DNA of 64,000 bases. Source: Sipunculus nudus. Lineage: Eukaryota > Annelida > Sipuncula > Golfingiida > Sipunculidae. The stretch spans positions 9,104,729 through 9,168,728 of the forward strand of contig CM049314.1 of NCBI GenBank assembly GCA_026874595.1, written 5' to 3'. The notes under the pieces are model-generated. The model did no database searches. It was given only the letters and a program-made list of their open reading frames with translations, and was not told the origin of the DNA. Positions 37,166 through 60,115 of the stretch are shown piece by piece. The position numbers and the translations under genes are program-made. Positions within the stretch are counted from its first letter, which is position 1, and each line of letters starts with the position of its first letter.

Positions 37166-38874
37166 TTATCAGGGATGGATTAATTGTAATATATAATGGA
37201 TATAATAATAGAAAATTACAGGTATTCAAAGTAATAGTAGTTTGTAATAATAATAAACAAGAAACTTTAACCTGTAATAGTAATCGTAATAGTACTTGGA
37301 CCCTAAGTAATAGAATAATAACTATTACTTTAACTATTACTACCTTGGCTAAAACAGGTTAGGGATGGGGCGTTGGTGTGATTATATTGAAACATGGGAA
37401 AAGACTGAAGTTGTAGTGTGATTAGGACGGGCAATATGCTATCATGGTCCAGTGGCCATCAAGCACTGGCTTGAGATGATAACAAATTAGATAAACCCTG
37501 GGCTAGATTCATTAACCAGGCTTGATCAGTAAACAACGCTGTGTTGCTCGGCCAGTTTACACAAGTTATTTCTAGACAGTACTGCTGTAGAGCTGCTGGT
37601 GTTTGCGTACTTCATTACAGTGTGATTGTCATAACCTCGATGATGAGTTAATTAGTGGTGCCACAGACAGTGAATGAAGCCCTGTTTGTACTTACCATGC
37701 GGTACTGCAGTCTACGTACTAAGGCTTGAACAAAGCCACTCTTGTTGAGTGTGTTTGAAAACCTAATGTTTTTGTCATAGGTAATCAATAATCACCGGCT
37801 CAAGATAAATTAAAATGGACAAATCTAACGAGATTGGTGGTAGAATTCACACGACTTCTGTGTTTTGATGAACATTAACAGGTTGAATTTTATGTTACGA
37901 GCAAGAAGGATAATGGGTACATTGTATAATTTAAAATTGAAAGATATACAGCTATACATGTTTATTACTTGGTTTATGTTGTGTTACACAGGAACTGATC
38001 GTTTCTTATTGCAATAAATTGAACCATACATTCCTTCAATATTTTTTGGGGTTTCTTCATGATTCAAACCTTAATCTTTATCTTTTAAACCTGTGCTTAA
38101 CATGAAGTTGTTTATTCAATTTTCTAATGAACATTGTGTGAAATGTAAAGTTAAATGTAAAAGATAGTTTCTTTGACTATGATATACATATAAATATATA
38201 TATATTCATGCTTATTTTGTAAGGGGATAAAGCCTTGTGCATGCATGCATGTGTGTATGTGATAGTCTGTGTTAACAAGAATTTGGAATTTAAGTTTTAT
38301 ATATATATATTCATTTATATATAATATATAATTTATACATATATATATAATGTTTTAAAAAAACTCGCGGGTGGGTGGTTATAAATCCAAAATAGAGTGG
38401 GGAGAGTTCAGCTTAATATACCATCAGCGTATTCATTAGAAAGCCTAGACACAACTATAAATTGTCTGTATATTACACTGTAGCTGTATTTCTACCACAG
38501 AGCATTTTAAAGGTTAACGTGGCCTTCCCTCAGGCTAGAGAAGCCAGGTTTTGACGTAATGAACTGTGACAAATATCGTTTCCGCTGGACCCAGCCAGGC
38601 CAGCTCCTGGTAGAACCATCGCCCCCAGGTCTCAGTTTTTCTTAACGATCTACAGGTGGCTGAGCGTCTTTGATGGCAAGGTTATGCGAACCGAAAGTAC
38701 ACAAACCCAGCAGAACCAACGGATTTTTATTCTATTTTTTTAGTGTTATTGGTTGGCTAACAACAGGTCAATTTCCGAACTGAAACAAAAACATCATCCG
38801 ACCAGTTAGTGTTACGTAACTCTAAACCCATAAAATTATATGGAATCTGTCTGTCTCTCTCGTTCTCTCTGTCA

Positions 38875-38912
<38 letters not shown>

Positions 38913-40994
38913 CATCTCTTCTATGTGTGTGTGTGTGTTTATATGCACGTCATGATATACTTCAAAAATATTGAGCTATCGTTTGAGCCTTCTGAGAGCC
39001 TTTTGAGATGTGTGAGAAATTTTTAATCTAATTTTGTTTATACTGAATATTACAATATTACTGAGGTTTTGATATTTTTCGTACCGCTGCCTTCATCCCC
39101 ATGGATCTTCATAAGCTACATTATGTGTGGTATTGAGAGAATTCTGAGGGAATTGCACATCTTCCATGTTAATAGCCATGAAATGCCGAACGTCATTCGA
39201 ACAAAATATATATTAAGTATCGGATATATAAATGATATTAAGAAAGAAGTCCCACAAAACTGATGACTTGCGTGAGCAGTTAAAGTGATATTCTATTTTG
39301 TATGTTGCATGTTAAAAAAGAAACTGGCAACAATCCCAAAATCTCAATAGTTATATCAGAGATAATAAATCGACTGTACATTGTTAGTATTTCTTCAAAT
39401 TATGTAATATTAAGTTTAATCCTGTACTCTAGGTAATATTTGGACCGATATAGGACATATACCGACATTTTTATTATCTACATTACTTGCTCAAGAGAAA
39501 TGTAGCGAGAACACTCGCAACATGCATTTTTAAATTTAAAATTTAAAAAATTAAAATTTAAATAGGTTATAAATATGTTAAAATCAGTATAAAATCTTCT
39601 TAAAACAATAATACATTGTTATTGTTCTGCATCAAAGTCATATTGTATTTTTAGTGTCCCGAATCAAATTCATATTCCGGGTTCTACTTCCAATTATTTT
39701 TTTATTTCAAATTTAAATGTTTTAAATCCTCAATCAAAACCATCTACCATTCACAAAACATCCATATATTTGAATTTAACATCTTTTAAAAGTGCAGTAG
39801 TTATATAACAGAACTCAGCTTTATAGAAAATATAAATGGTTTTAGCATGCTAAATTTTATAGCTTTTTATTTAGAAAATTTGAAAAATAATCAAACTCAT
39901 GTAGTGTTGATAATTAGAAATGGGCATATATTGTGTTTAACAGGGAAAACATGGACAAAAAGAGCACTGAAAAATTCAGACAATTCTCTAATTTACCACA
40001 AAATGCACAGTAGAAAGGTCTTTTAGAAATGAAGTTCTTTAAAGAAGATGCGAAATTTCTTAATTTAAAGAAAAAAATTGGAAATTATGAAAACTCATAA
40101 TTTTCACAAAGGCCACTTTAAAATTTTTAAGATAACCAAATTCTAAAATATCAAAGATAATTGAACTTATATTAGAAGATCACATCTTTGCAGAAAAAAA
40201 TAGCATTTAACATAGTGTCATTTGTACACAGAAGTCAGAAGAATATGACATTGAACAAAGTTTCATATGCAACTTTATTATTATTTTTTTCTAATTTAGA
40301 GCCACATTTAAGTTAATTCCTTACACCTAGGATTATGTTAAATATTTTCATGACAGATCAAATGTTCATTAATGTGCGAATTCAGCCACTTCCACAACAT
40401 GGACATCTCTTTGTCATGTTTGTATTTTATTAAAATCCTCTTTTAAAAGTAACATATGAACATATGAAAACGTACTTGTATATCGCGATTTGCAATATGC
40501 GAGTCACTGTATCGTGATTTACCGATATATTGATGTTGTCGCTCACTCAAAAAGTTGCTAGGAAACCATTATGTCGGAATCAATTGTTTAAAGATCCAAA
40601 AATCAGAATATAAAATCGGGAAGGTATGCATTTTATTGATTTATTAGAATTGAAGGATTACATGAATTGCACAATCGGAGCCCTTTGTAAATCAATAATT
40701 TTTTTATGTTTAAACTTATTGGAAAACCGTAATTAGCTGACTGTATAAAGTAATGTAACTTACCACGGCCACCAACTGATTCAGACGAATTGCCAACCTG
40801 ACGGTTATGACGTCAGAGTAGTTTCTGACCGGCGGGACATGAAGGTAGTAGCCTTTCATGAGGGTGTCATAGAGCCGACGGGCCTCTTGTACGGTGTTTC
40901 TGCGCTGTCCCCATGTCGCCACCGTCCACAGTGTGATCACTATCAAAGTCCTATAGATAGTCATACTCCCAACAGCGTCCTCAGTTTCTGCCAC
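30633..40994 (-). CDS. Nicotinic receptor-like (Cys-loop) non-alpha subunit, gene 1
   Basis: Six exons: 40,764-40,994, 36,403-36,447, 35,265-35,374, 34,339-34,519, 31,668-32,573 and 30,633-30,833 (stop TAG). Starting at the second Met (40,964), which gives the better signal peptide, the product is 547 aa. The 45 bp and 110 bp exons are the classical nAChR sizes. The ligand-binding domain has WLPDI (loop A region), a 13-residue Cys loop (C...YPFDQQ..C) and GSWSYP (loop B). Loop C lacks the vicinal Cys pair, so this is a non-alpha type. TM1 about 248-271, TM2 278-298, TM3 306-332, TM4 488-514. Pore position -1' is Lys277 (codon AAG at 32,280-32,282) instead of Glu; 9' Leu and 20' Glu are kept. 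The intracellular loop has a CRCGAPL motif. The exon 5 donor is GTTTGT, weaker than usual. Confidence 0.88.
31109..31150. repeat. (AT)n microsatellite in receptor gene 1 last intron
   Basis: About 42 bp of AT dinucleotides. Next to it, 31,290-31,420 and 31,460-31,620 form an imperfect direct repeat of about 160 bp with the same CATAAAAATGCTGCATATAA start. Confidence 0.85.
33395..34109. mobile_element. 715 bp TIR element with exact 6 bp target duplication
   Basis: Terminal inverted repeats of about 45-50 bp start TACGATGGCTCATATA and end TATACGAGCCACCGTA. Both sides carry CAAATC (33,389-33,394 and 34,110-34,115). The left arm runs into a minisatellite. The interior has a poly-C/A/G junction at 33,565-33,602 and no coding capacity. 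A 6 bp duplication does not fit the common 2, 4 or 8 bp superfamilies; a Dada-like origin is possible but untested. Confidence 0.75.
33436..33556. repeat. Minisatellite with ATCTCGTGGCCACGCG unit
   Basis: About five imperfect copies, 22-25 bp each, of a unit containing TATCTCGT, GGCCACGCG and TTAATA variants. Several copies contain the palindrome TGGCCA. The array is part of the left arm of the 715 bp TIR element. Confidence 0.85.
34115..34140 (+). mobile_element. hAT-like TIR fragment
   Basis: CAGGGGCGGATCGATAG matches the terminal motif of the MITE at 59,918 and related starts near 35,946 and 57,945. No matching second end was found, so this is only a fragment. Confidence 0.3.
35944..36085 (+). 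mobile_element. Partial copy of the hAT-like MITE family
   Basis: GGGCGGATCCAGAATTTGGG is followed by sequence resembling 59,922-60,060 (CCAACCCAGG, GACTAA and CTTAAAAAGG blocks in the same order). The right end is missing. Lies in receptor gene 1 intron 2 upstream of the SINE head. Confidence 0.5.
36250..36337 (-). repeat. tRNA-like SINE head
   Basis: On the minus strand the block has TGGTCTAGGGGTAGAAC, like a polymerase III A box, and GAGTTCATATCTC about 45 bp further, like a B box. It ends in the intron of receptor gene 1. A 3' tail could not be delimited, and it is too divergent for a functional tRNA. Confidence 0.45.
37107..37170. repeat. (AT)n microsatellite
   Basis: About 45 bp of AT dinucleotides followed by TTTATA repeats, in receptor gene 1 intron 1. 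Bases 37,200-37,345 continue as AATAAT/TAGTAA low-complexity sequence. Confidence 0.9.
38862..38940. repeat. (CT)n and (GT)n microsatellites
   Basis: A CT-rich run of about 40 bp followed by a short GT run, within receptor gene 1 intron 1. The rest of that intron (37,400-40,760) is AT-rich with no exon recognised. Confidence 0.85.
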
Positions 40995-43900
40995 CGGGTC
41001 TTAACCTTTGCTTGGATAACCTCAAACTCGTATTTCAACTGAATCTTTAAAAATATGCCTTTAAGGCCACATATTCTGCGTACTGGTCTCACAATAGTGC
41101 GTGAAGTGCATTTTAGAGTGAGACTTTGTCCTGTGAAGTCAGTGTAAAGAACTATTACCCATAAACTGGCACGTAAAATTATAAATATCACTTATATGTA
41201 GCTGCCAGTCCTTGCGTGGATCAGATATCCATCGTTTTTATACATATATTTATATTTTATTACATCAGACCTCTTTCCCAGCTATAAGAAACAGGCCTAC
41301 TGCAATATGTCTCTTATACACGTATGCACATATGAAAGACATAAATGTCTTGCTTTTTAAATCAATCTATTGTGTACTCTTCCACCAATTTAATGATCCT
41401 ATAGATCGATCGCAGGCACTCTTCTGAAAATACAGTGCTTCTAACTAACAATGAACAACCTGGTTCTGTATGTATTTGTGTAGAGACTACGTAATGGATC
41501 GCGGCCACCTGTTCCACTCAGTTGTACTCGGTGGAGTTCAGCCAGCGCGGCGTGCAGGGTATGACTCCGAGCTGGTTATAAAACTGTCAGGCCAGGGATG
41601 GCGTATTACTTTTGTATTCTTGGCGCATATTCCTGGTGTTCTATGCCAGTGCGAGCGAGTACGAGTCACACAAAGGTTAACAATTTTACATTGTAATTGA
41701 AGAGAGAGCAATTGGGTCGACATTGATTAATTATAACTATGTGTCAGTTCATTCTCAGGAGGGCGTTCCATCACAAGTTTTAGAAAAATAAATACATCTG
41801 TGTTTCTATAAATATTTTTATACTTCAGGTCTGCCTAATATCAAAACCACTCATCTGGTTTTCTTCATATTTACCATAAATATTCCTCTATATAATTCCT
41901 ATGTACATGCCAGAAATTAAATCAGTATTATATAATTAAAAAAGTTATGGGCCCAAACATAATGGACTTTGTAAAAAAAATCAGAGAAGATATTTGCTCA
42001 CTTAAGAACAAAGAGACTTTTTTCAGGGATATAACTTTATTTAATCAAGATTCAATTGTTTACCAAAAAATAGATGTGAATTTTGCAATTTTTTCAAGTT
42101 TTTAGCATAAATAAAAAATTAATACCTTAAATTTTGTCCAACTTTGGCGACGGCACGTTTTTTCCCTGTAAGCACTGTTGATTTACATAAAGATTTAATC
42201 TGTTGAAATCTGAAATTTCAAAGGAATTGATTGAAAAGAGTATTCAAGTATTCATACACCATGTCGTGTTGTTTACATCAAGCCCACCTAGTAGTACAGC
42301 CTTCACTTGTGTTATGTAACATACAACAGGCAGCTTGCCTTGGCTCAGCTTGGCCACTACTAGCTTGCTTCCCCTCTGCCCTGCACCCCCCCCCCGATAG
42401 TGCATAAACTAGATGAATGTTCTAATTTTTTCTGTATTTGATTCATTCTTATTCTAGGCTATGCTACATTTTAGATTGTGTATTGTACCACTTGGGTTAC
42501 AGTGATTAAAGTGCACATTTAATTGTGTCCACAAAGTGGTGTAATGCTTGAAAGTGTGGATGTTAATCAGATAAGTAATTCCTTACTTCAGAAGAGTAAA
42601 CACTTCACCAGGTGTGAAATTGACTATTAATTCAAGTTATAAAATATAGCTGAGATAGTAATTAGCACAACGATATTGGTTGTCCCTCATTCAACCAACA
42701 GTGTGTATACTTTATTTGAAAAGATGTTTTTATTTTATAAAATATACAGAATCTTTTATTTCGGTGAATATAATTAAGCATGTACTGAAAACTCCAATGT
42801 ACAAAACTTTTTAATAGTGATTTAAGGAATAATCTTGAAGATGCCATGTTTTGGGATTATTTTCTTTTATATTAAGTGTAAACATTTGTGATTTAAAAAT
42901 AATAAAATATATGTGCATGCATAATATGACCCAATCTGAGCTACACTCTGGATAAATAATGATTGCAAATTAGAATTCTGATATTTTAACTTTTATTTTC
43001 AGATTTTTTTTTTACAAATTTATAAAACTTGTAAATAAAAAAAAATGAAACTGATAAAAACTATTAATGGAAAAAGTGGATATGCTAAAAAACAGGCTTT
43101 ATGCATTATTGCCTTGAAAGTGAAATAAAGGTATTAGTTCATTCTGTCTATTTGCCTGTCCATCTGTAAATTTTTCGTATGCATCACAGTATCTCAAAAT
43201 TTTACTGTTTTTCTTCATGACAGTCTTGTCAGAGTATAAGTATTGTAGTCATAAATTTAGAACTGTACTATAACCAAGAAGGAGGCCTCTTTCCTCTTAG
43301 CTTCTCATATGCTTATACTTATGAAAAACATTACAGGAGGATATTTTGCATTTGCAAACATTTCAAACTTCAGCTGAGCGTCGTGACCCATGGGTCCCTT
43401 GTTTAAGTTCGTCAGCATAAGCACATGCACCGTAGTTACTATTAGCATGTCGATAATCAGGTGTGTAATAAGAACTTTTCTTGGTAGAAATTACCTGCAC
43501 TTTAGTGATTTTTATATACCCAGAGTCAGCCAGAATTCCCTTAAATTCTACAAATAAGGCAGGTAAAAAGCTGGCCTTATTAAATAAACTGACCGGAGTT
43601 TGGGATGCATGACTTATGGTGATTTAAGTCATAGTTGGACGCCTTGTATGACATATATGATCAGTTTGGTACGTGGTAGTATTTCAGTTGTTTAGCTGAT
43701 CCTGATATTTGTCTTTAAACTGAGAAAAAGATTGGTTACTGGTACCATGACAGTGGCCGCGAATAGTCCATATGGAACTCTTCACGATGTGTTATAAAAT
43801 GCAATAATACGTTGCTGATGTTCCTACAGAAAGCAGCGCCCCCTATAGGACAGAACTGCAGTTAGAATAACATTGACTATAACGTCGACTTGACCTGTAT

Positions 43901-45060
43901 ACTCCGCCTTGCTACTTAAAACGAATCTCCTCTGGTTAGGAATTGAAGGGACTATAAGTCGTAATCGTCAAAACTCCGATATCAAATCAAAGTATGTCAC
44001 ATCAAATGACATTATGGGGAAAAGATCCGCGGTTGCACGTTTTGTCAGTAGGTTATCACGGTTAAATGTGCACAGTGACTTTAGGTAAGCCGCACCAGGA
44101 CACACACACATACATGTTTGACACAGCTGCGTGACCTGCCGCGAACCTATCGTTGTTGTTGTCTGAAATAGATGGCGCTAGTGTTCTTCAGGCACAATGT
44201 AAGGGGCTCTCACACATAAACGGGTAGTAACACGGATCATCCCGGATCATCGTTCCGGGATCATCTGTGTTATCTCCGGCATTACCGTGTAAACACCGGA
44301 CAGGTATCCGGAGTGATCCTTGGAGCACCGGCATGTTCAGAGAAAAAATGTGTTAAGGTGTATTAAGATGCCCCGATGGAACATGGGGCTTCATTGTCCA
44401 CGAATCCTTATATCAGCCGATTCGTACTCTTTTGTACTGAAGATATTTCGTATTGAAGACATGTCTATCTAACACTAGGTGGTAGTGTTACCCAGCCATA
44501 GGTATTTGAGCAGCAGAGCGTTAATTTGGGCAACTCGATCTTCAGTGGAATGAGAGACATGTACATATATGTTCACATAGTGTTGTGCTACTTTGAACTT
44601 TATATGTACCCCTTCCATTGCAGAAGAAATAACATCTTTAGACATAATCCTGAACAAGCAGGGTCGCAATCACGCCAGAACGATACGACGCAGCGTTAAA
44701 GAAAGTTAAGGTGAACGAGTAACGGACACACAAAGTTCTGTTGTATGCATGAATAAAGATTGCTATTTTTTTTCAAAGTAAAGGTGTCAGTTCCTGCTTC
44801 TGTTTTACTGTTAAATAATTTAAGAAACACAGTGTAATTTGAGGTTAACGTAATTGTATAATAGCGAAAAATCAGAAAATACTTGTATTATAGGGTATAT
44901 TTTAAGGAAATTTACAAATGCAAACACATGTAATAAAGCGTGACCCGGTCAGCATGAAATGAAGTCACTGTTACCAGAAAATGTGGTCTAGTTAAGCAAT
45001 TTATAGCTGAATATGATTGGCTATAGCTATGGAACAGTTTATGACAGCATGTACATTTCC
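40995..45060. other. Intergenic spacer upstream of receptor gene 1
   Basis: No supported gene in about 4 kb. The receptor gene 1 promoter should lie just right of 40,994, but no clear TATA box was identified. The stretch is AT-rich; a hairpin at 44,228-44,272 is listed separately. Confidence 0.4.
44228..44272. repeat. Imperfect palindrome (hairpin)
   Basis: TAACACGGATCATCCCGGA is followed, after a 6-base loop, by its near reverse complement, giving a stem of about 19 bp with few mismatches. No flanking element could be defined. Confidence 0.7.
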
Positions 45061-45066
45061 TAAGAA

Positions 45067-45069
<3 letters not shown>

Positions 45070-45122
<53 letters not shown>
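45070..45122. repeat. (AT)n microsatellite at the 3' end of the Penelope-like fragment
   Basis: About 53 bp of AT dinucleotides directly abutting the 3' terminus of the element on the minus strand. Confidence 0.95.
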
Positions 45123-45124
<2 letters not shown>

Positions 45125-45200
45125 CCCTGACGAAAAACAACACTATAAATTCACAACAGTCTGTTTCACGGGATGCAACCCGATCATCAGGTGAATGTGG
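45125..45200 (-). ncRNA. Hammerhead ribozyme-like motif of the Penelope-like element
   Basis: The minus strand reads CTGATGA (45,190-45,184), then stem II CGGG/CCCG around a TTGCAT loop, then GAAAC (45,167-45,163), the conserved catalytic core. A GTC triplet at 45,131-45,129 could be the cleavage site. Helix I pairing looks weak and helix III is not obvious, so activity is uncertain. Hammerheads are documented in Penelope-like elements. Confidence 0.5.
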
Positions 45201-45802
45201 TTAGAATGAAGCTAACGGCGTAGTTTGAAAAGCCGAGACTTTACGAGATTACGAAATTATGCTTTGAGCGTATTGGGGGAGGGGGGGGGGGGAGCATGTG
45301 AAAGACTGACACTGATCCCATTGTCCTCGGGGGCACAATAGGATACACGTGCGATACTGGAACATAACAGGGCAAAGAAGTTTGTTGTTGTTTTAATGTT
45401 TATATTTAATACAAAGATATTTTACCAGGATGCCCAATTAGCATAGTAAGCTGATTTTTAATAGGGTCCTGGGTACAGTAAACATTTCAGTAGTATACAC
45501 ATATGATATAAAATACACATATACTATGATAAATACACAATGTAAAAGGCAATTATACAATATAAAAGGCAAATATACTATACTCATACCAAGTGGTCTC
45601 GACTCGATAAACTCACCATGGGGTAGTGGCAACGCCATGTCCCTCAACACTGCAAAGCAACTACCTGAACAGGTAAGTCTCCCCAGCGGATCCTAGTGGG
45701 GGGGGGGGGGGGATGAGCGGGTACGTTGAATATTTGTACGAATGCTAGGTTTTAAAACATTTCAGAGTTAATTTGTTTTGATGGCGGCACTTGGAGAGAA
45801 TT

Positions 45803-46407
45803 TCAGCTCTTGAGTTCAACAATGATGCAGGGGGCCGTAGCTGTAAGTAGCTTTTCAGAAAAGCAGAGATCACACTTTCTAGTCCCACAGAAGTAAGGTG
45901 CTGCCCTGGCAGATATTTCCCAGGAGAGCTTGTAATTGATATTGTTGTCTTTTAGTGACCAGATGTGTTTAGACAGTTCAGTGTTTTTAGCGTGGGATCT
46001 GTTACGAAAGGATTGTTTGTGGTTATTGTATCTGGTCTTGAAATCACCTTCAGTACGCCCTATGTAGTGTATCTCGTCATTGTCTGTACTAACTGTTGCC
46101 TTATAGATAATACATCTCAGCTGACACTGACCATTCATAGGACATTCATCTTTTTTACGGCAGTTACATTGTTTTGGAGGTTCACAGCGTTGTCAGTATT
46201 TAGGACCTTCATATTATGTTTGCTGATCAGGTTAGACATGTTGGGTAAACAGCTATAGCTAATTTTCAAATTGTTCCTGTTGAATAGCTTGTGGTACCTT
46301 TGATGTTTTGGGAAGTGTTTTTCAACTAGTTTCATGAACTGTCTGCCAATGTTGGGTTTTACATGACGGCTGTAGAGGAGATTGAACCATAATATTTTCC
46401 TTTTCTT

Positions 46408-46410
<3 letters not shown>
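45803..46410 (-). pseudogene. Penelope-like GIY-YIG endonuclease region (frameshifted)
   Basis: The final 111-codon frame (46,138-45,803) begins after the Cys-rich segment and has IHYIGRTEGDFKTRY, the GIY-YIG second motif with its catalytic Arg region, an E-S-K-H-type stretch near ELSKHIW, and a terminal Cys pair (CDLC). The upstream linker is in another frame, with a single-base shift near 46,175. RT motifs upstream of 46,410 are missing. The fragment cannot encode a working element. Confidence 0.75.

Positions 46411-46475
<65 letters not shown>
46410..46475. repeat. (AT)n microsatellite at the truncated 5' end of the Penelope-like fragment
   Basis: About 66 bp of AT dinucleotides directly adjoining the point where coding similarity stops. 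Confidence 0.95.
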
Positions 46476-46480
<5 letters not shown>

Positions 46481-46589
46481 CAGTGTACTTATCTACTAAT
46501 ATATAACTTATATATACTTATATACTTATATATAAACATTTATTTTACGTGGATCTTACAAATAGTCATAATAACTAATACGAGGCACT

Positions 46590-46735
46590 CTCCGGATGGT
46601 GGCGTTCGATGGTCTGCAGGGGTGGAGGAAACGGGAGAAAACGGTGAAAAACAGCCACCTCGGACGGGCAACTACACCCCACTATCATAGCCACGCATGG
46701 GGTCGAACCCGGGTCGCTAGCGGAGAGCGCGGAGA
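46590..46735. repeat. Dispersed repeat with B-box-like GGTCGAACCCGGG
   Basis: A GC-richer block with GGAGGAAACGGGAGAAAACG and GGTCGAACCCGGGTCGCTAG motifs. It resembles short tRNA-like repeats common in mollusc genomes (general impression, not a search). The rest of the spacer up to 47,832 shows no gene. Confidence 0.3.
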
Positions 46736-47832
46736 GTTATACCCGTATAAATCTAAATTGAAGAAATGTAACGGTGTTAAAAACTCATAACTCGGCCACT
46801 TACAAGGTGTATAGGCTTAACATAAGTGATCGGTAAAATTAAGTTTTTTTCCCATAGAGGCATAAAAGTGTTTTTTTTTTCAGTTTAAGGCTTGAACAAA
46901 ACTTTATTATTTACAACAGCACATGTTCATTTACAACTGTCCAAACAGGGATAAGCCGCAATGTGAAAATATTACATGATTGCTATTTAATCATTATATA
47001 AATATAGGTATGTTGTCAATGTATAGTTATGTATTAAGAATACTAAATGTACAGTCAAGTATTAATGCTTAAGTGTATATACCCACTGTACAGACTCTAT
47101 AAGAATAGCATGAGTGCAGGCAGACCGCCCGCAGCCAACGCTCAACCAAAATTACACGTCACAACATTAATGTCTGCACCCTGGCTCAGCACCTTCTGCT
47201 TACGTGAAATCGGTTACATGTTTTTTTTTGTAATCTGATACCAAGTGTTGGTAACTTGTTTCTCCAGCACATCTTGTGGGTATTACAGCAGGCTCCGGCC
47301 GCAAGCCACTTATCTTACCTGTATTTACGTATACGCGTGCCAAGCTTGAATCTACATCTCTATAATACCGTTAAGGCAAGCACAATAAGACGTATCTATC
47401 TTATGATTTATTGTTTAATATGAACAGAAAACGATACTGAATATAAACACTTGGAAAAAATTGACACAAAGCGAAATACCCATTGATAGAAGAATTCAGA
47501 TGAAACCTTTTTATTTAAATAATTTATTAAGAGATTAGTATGGGCATGTATGAATTAACAGTCAGATTTAAAGTCTTATCTTCCGAACACGGTTTATATG
47601 TATTTTGTTTGTCTAATTAACGGTTTCGCACATACCGTGATTCACATCATATAGGCCCGGTAACGTAGGATTATATCAGTGAGGCTGCTGTATACAATAG
47701 ATGTCTTCGCCTATGTAGATTGCGCGACCGTTCACGACGGTTATATTTTCTAGATAATTTTGTATTTGCGATTGAATTTGAAATCCTCATGAACAAATCG
47801 CCAACGACAGTGTTTCTTTTCCGTCGGTTCTG

Positions 47833-58852
<11,020 letters not shown>

Positions 58853-59917
58853 GTTGTCATCATCGTTATCATCTTAAATTCATATATGATGTGCTTCTAT
58901 TTATATGATCAATGTAATGAAACACCTGTTCACGTAAACTAATCTGATAATACTTGAAAGCACATATTTAGGCATCCATATACTCATTACACTGTTATAA
59001 CTGATTGTATGCCTGTGAAAGCTGATATGTGGCTTGTATTTAAGGGGTTCGATATTTATTTTACGACATGTCTTATTACTTCTTCCGTCGGTATGGCTTT
59101 GAAACAGATAAATTTTGCAAACTGTTCAGTTTTTCTTCGAAGATGCTTTATGAGGTCTTACACAATCAAACATGAATTAAAAAATACCTGCAAATTCTGC
59201 ATCAATGACACATTAATTTTAACCTGATGGATGTCTATTATCTCTTTCCACGATTTAGAGGATGAAATAATTTTTACTGTAGACGAGCCGGTAGGACCAC
59301 CTGAGGAACGTCCCATAACCGCTAAGCATCAAATTGGTTAAGTAGATCATCGTTAAGCAGTGAGTGCACACCTGGTACGAATATGCAATTTTTTATATCT
59401 CTCACGCGTTAACTCTCTTACATCTGTAACAGCATATCCTTACCTTACGAGCTTTTCCACTGTTGCGTTTATACCAAGGGCAGCATCTAAGCTGAATTTC
59501 CTATACCCACATAAAACTCCAGTTTGCATTGACTCCTTAGGTTCGCCGGTCCCTTACTACTCCTACTGAACGTCTTTATTTTTAAATATTTACTTTGGTA
59601 TCCAGACTTACACGGTCCTGTGAGAGGTTTACATCTCATAAAGCGGAGTAAACAAGATTGGCTGAGAAACAGGTGCGCGAATCGTTCTCTGTAAACAATG
59701 TACGTGTTGTATATCTTCTCCCGTTCTGCTTTCCCAGCTTGTGTTTTGTTATTCCGCGAGCTAACCGAGCTAACAGCATGTCGGTAACTATACTGACTGT
59801 AACGAGTGAAACCTCATGCGACGCGATACACGTTACCTTGGACACACGGCCTTCATCACCAAATTACCAGAAGACGGCGTCTTATTGTACAATTACTTTA
59901 AATACAAATATCAAAGT
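58853..59917. other. Spacer upstream of receptor gene 2
   Basis: No gene or clear repeat recognised in about 1.1 kb. The promoter of receptor gene 2 is expected here, but no TATA box or initiator could be singled out. Confidence 0.35.
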
Positions 59918-60115
59918 CAGGGGTGGATCCAGGTTTTTAGAGAAGGGAGTATCCAACCCAGGACGACTAAAAGAAAACCTTAACAAAGGTCCTGTTATCA
60001 GGTGAGAAGGGGGATTAGCTAGGTCGCAACATTTAGTTTGAAACCCTTAAAAAGGTTGTTTAGGCTCAAAAAAGGGGGTCCCGCCCCCCCCCCCCCCCCC
60101 CCAGATCTGCCACTG
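59918..60115. mobile_element. hAT-like MITE (198 bp)
   Basis: Starts CAGGGGTGGATCCAGG and ends CCAGATCTGCCACTG, which are inverted partners with the CA/TG-type ends of hAT elements. The interior has a poly-C run at 60,084-60,102. An 8 bp target duplication is not evident. Partial relatives lie at 34,115, 35,944 and 57,945. Confidence 0.65.

Larger units (their letters stand above)
45121..46410 (-). mobile_element. Penelope-like retroelement, 5'-truncated fragment
   Basis: The minus strand holds the C-terminal part of a Penelope-like protein: an RT-to-endonuclease linker (about 46,400-46,180), a Cys-rich CNCRKKDEC segment, and a GIY-YIG endonuclease (45,803-46,138). The 3' end carries a hammerhead-like motif, typical of the family. 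RT itself is absent. The fragment is bounded on both sides by (AT)n tracts. Confidence 0.8.
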
